Shown piece after piece: positions 4,952 to 6,063 of a DNA stretch of 6,063 nucleotides. Both the position numbers and the translations under genes were made by a program. The stretch's first letter is position 1. The number at the start of each line of letters is the position of its first letter. Under the pieces are notes generated by a model that had not been told where the DNA came from, made no database searches, and worked only from the letters and a program-made list of their open reading frames with translations. This DNA comes from Natrialbaceae archaeon Tc-Br11_E2g1. GTDB taxonomy: Archaea; Halobacteriota; Halobacteria; Halobacteriales; Natrialbaceae. The DNA is taken from contig LKNC01000176.1 of assembly GCA_001564255.1 (NCBI GenBank), positions 1 through 6,063 on the forward strand. Direction: 5' to 3'.

Positions 4952-5449
4952 ATGGCTGAACCAGTTGACACCCCGATCGGGACGGTCACGCCAGAGCATT
5001 TTCGCCCAGGTCACGTCCGTCATCAGGTCGTCATCGGCCCCAAGTTCCTGTACGCACTCTTCAACCCCCGGGATCAGATGCACGCAGTTTCGCGTGCGTT
5101 CATGACGTTCGTTCGCGACGGCGACCTCCCGTATCGTCGTCTCATCGTCAACGACCACATCGTCGACGAGGCCGCGACCCGACTGAAAAAGCAAGCGTCG
5201 ATGCGGAACGCCGCGTCGTTCCTGACGACGCTCGACGAGAGCACGCTGTATCAGTTCGAATCCGTCTCTGAGGATGTTTTTGATGACGCCAAGGCAACGT
5301 TCGTTGAGTGGACGGATCTGGATGCGTCGCTCACCGATTTCACTGTTGCAGCGCATATGGAGGCCTTAGAGGTGGATCACATCCTCACGTACGACCGGCA
5401 CTACGATGCGTTCGACGTGACACCGCTCCCGTATCGGAATCAGGACTAG
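4952..5449 (+). CDS. vapC: VapC-like PIN-domain toxin, first catalytic Asp apparently replaced by Gly
   Basis: 165 residues. VapC toxins are Mg-dependent RNases that cut tRNA or rRNA. The fold is recognisable: beta strand and helix VVIGPKFLYALFNPRD (26-41), Glu73 in NDHIVDEAATRL, Asp129 in DASLTDFTVAAHM, and Asp148 in ILTYDRHYDAF, matching acidic positions two to four of PIN nucleases. The first acid, normally Asp in a VVxDTN/S-type motif, aligns with Gly29. The toxin could be weak or inactive, or it may belong to a subfamily built this way. ATG 4952 gives about 25 residues before the PIN strand. The gene is 6 bp from the antitoxin stop and 11 bp from the next gene, so it is co-transcribed with both. 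The reading frame is undamaged. Confidence 0.8.
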   Translation: MAEPVDTPIGTVTPEHFRPGHVRHQVVIGPKFLYALFNPRDQMHAVSRAFMTFVRDGDLPYRRLIVNDHIVDEAATRLKKQASMRNAASFLTTLDESTLYQFESVSEDVFDDAKATFVEWTDLDASLTDFTVAAHMEALEVDHILTYDRHYDAFDVTPLPYRNQD

Positions 5450-5460
5450 CGGTGCCAAGT

Positions 5461-6010
5461 ATGTCCGAATCCTTACGAGATGGGGACCAGTCGTGGAGTG
5501 AGTCGATGATCGCCAGCGACCGCATTCGAGCAGTCGCCGAGACGCTTCGCGAACCGCGGTCGGTCAACTGGATTAGCGAGTAGGCCGACGCCGCCTGGAG
5601 TACGACTAACGAGGAACTCCAAGACCTCGTCGACCAGGGGCAACAACTCATGTAAATGCCGGCGAGACGACACGCTATCAGCCGGACTACATGCGCCTGC
5701 TCTTCGAGGAGATCGTACGCTCATCGAGGAGAACACTCGCGAGGAGCTACGCAACGAACTGACGGCGATCACCGAAGAGATCGAGGCGTGGCAGGCGACC
5801 TACGACGTCGAGACGTGGGAAGAGCTCGAACAGTCGCTCGCCGACGGCGACCTCGCAAGTGCTGAGCTCCGTGAGCGCCGTGACGTGATTACACGTTGGG
5901 AGGAGAATCTGGAAGATCGACAGCTCATCAAGCACGCGTTGACGCTCTACTCGGATGTCGAAGACGCTCGCGAACAGCGGGTCACCGTGGCTGATCGCGT
6001 CACAAACTAA
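5461..6010 (+). pseudogene. Broken winged-helix regulator, DUF7342-like
   Basis: The start, MSESLRDGDQSWSESMIASD, leads into a winged-helix region (DRIRAVAETLREPRSVNWISE), then TAG at 5581-5583. The same frame continues ADAAWSTTNEELQDLVDQGQ to TAA at 5653. The protein then resumes in another frame at 5658 (AGETTRYQPDYMRLLFEEI). A missing base near 5715 shifts frame again to TLIEENTREELRNELTAITE and on to TAA 6008-6010. Pieced together it is about 180 residues with an N-terminal helix-turn-helix and a long helical C-terminal half, which I recall as the haloarchaeal DUF7342-type transcriptional regulator. The TAG probably replaces a CAG (Gln). It starts 11 bp after the toxin gene, so it was likely the third gene of that operon. 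With two stops and two frameshifts it cannot make the full protein. Confidence 0.82.
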
Positions 6011-6015
6011 TTCTA

Positions 6016-6063
6016 GTGATCGTCGAACGGGCGAGCGCCATCGAGGGCGACACAGCTACTCGC
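6016..6063 (+). CDS. Possible start of a further gene, cut by the window edge
   Basis: GTG at 6016 begins an open frame of 16 codons (MIVERASAIEGDTATR) that runs off the end, five bases after the pseudogene stop. Its composition is haloarchaeal and the spacing is operon-like, but it is too short to identify. The same bases could be part of a frame that starts elsewhere. Confidence 0.3.
   Translation, partial: MIVERASAIEGDTATR

Noticed and set aside
4724..5356. 210-residue minus-strand ORF opposite vapB-vapC
   Set aside because: Antisense shadow: both plus-strand genes have clear domains and proper operon spacing, while this product has no motif.
5581..5583. TAG read as pyrrolysine in the regulator gene
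   Set aside because: Haloarchaea are not known to use pyrrolysine, and the gene also has a TAA and two frameshifts, so simple decay explains it.

Overview
The window looks like haloarchaeal DNA. GC is high, the proteins are very acidic, the promoter elements are short and AT-rich, and several products (SprT-like zinc protease, acidic TnpB, paired zinc-ribbon plasmid-type protein, DUF7342-like regulator) match families I know mainly from Halobacteria. No species can be named from sequence alone.

Positions 1-1297 look like stable chromosomal DNA: two intact minus-strand genes, a peroxiredoxin that runs off the left edge and a SprT-like metalloprotease. From about 1300 onward the window is an accessory region in decay. 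A minus-strand gene of unknown function (C-terminal part 1400-1705, a short 5' part just above 3240) has been split by a tnpB-only IS200/IS605 (IS1341-type) element at 1706-3239. Placing TTTAT (minus strand, 3244-3240) directly against CGGACGCTG (1705-1697) restores a continuous reading frame, which fixes both element ends and gives a likely target-adjacent motif. The element carries a frameshifted tnpB with all catalytic residues still encoded, and a row of hairpins at its 3' end that looks like the omega (re)RNA and overlaps the tnpB tail.

Upstream of the element on the minus strand are a small gene (3289-3562, possibly frameshifted) and a 329-residue protein with two four-cysteine motifs (3590-4579). 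A perfect 11-bp inverted repeat covers the stop codon of the larger gene and a start codon of the smaller one, as expected for a translational-coupling hairpin.

A short divergent promoter region (4580-4633) with a perfect 7-bp inverted repeat separates this block from a plus-strand operon: a ribbon-helix-helix VapB-type antitoxin, a PIN-domain VapC-type toxin whose first active-site aspartate appears replaced by glycine, and a broken winged-helix regulator of the DUF7342 type (two in-frame stops and two frameshifts). The toxin-antitoxin pair keeps full reading frames while genes on either side are decaying. The last 48 bases may begin another gene.

No tRNA, rRNA or CRISPR array was seen. No gene-free stretch exceeds 300 bases; the gaps at 502-640 and 1298-1399 hold direct repeats and a candidate promoter respectively.
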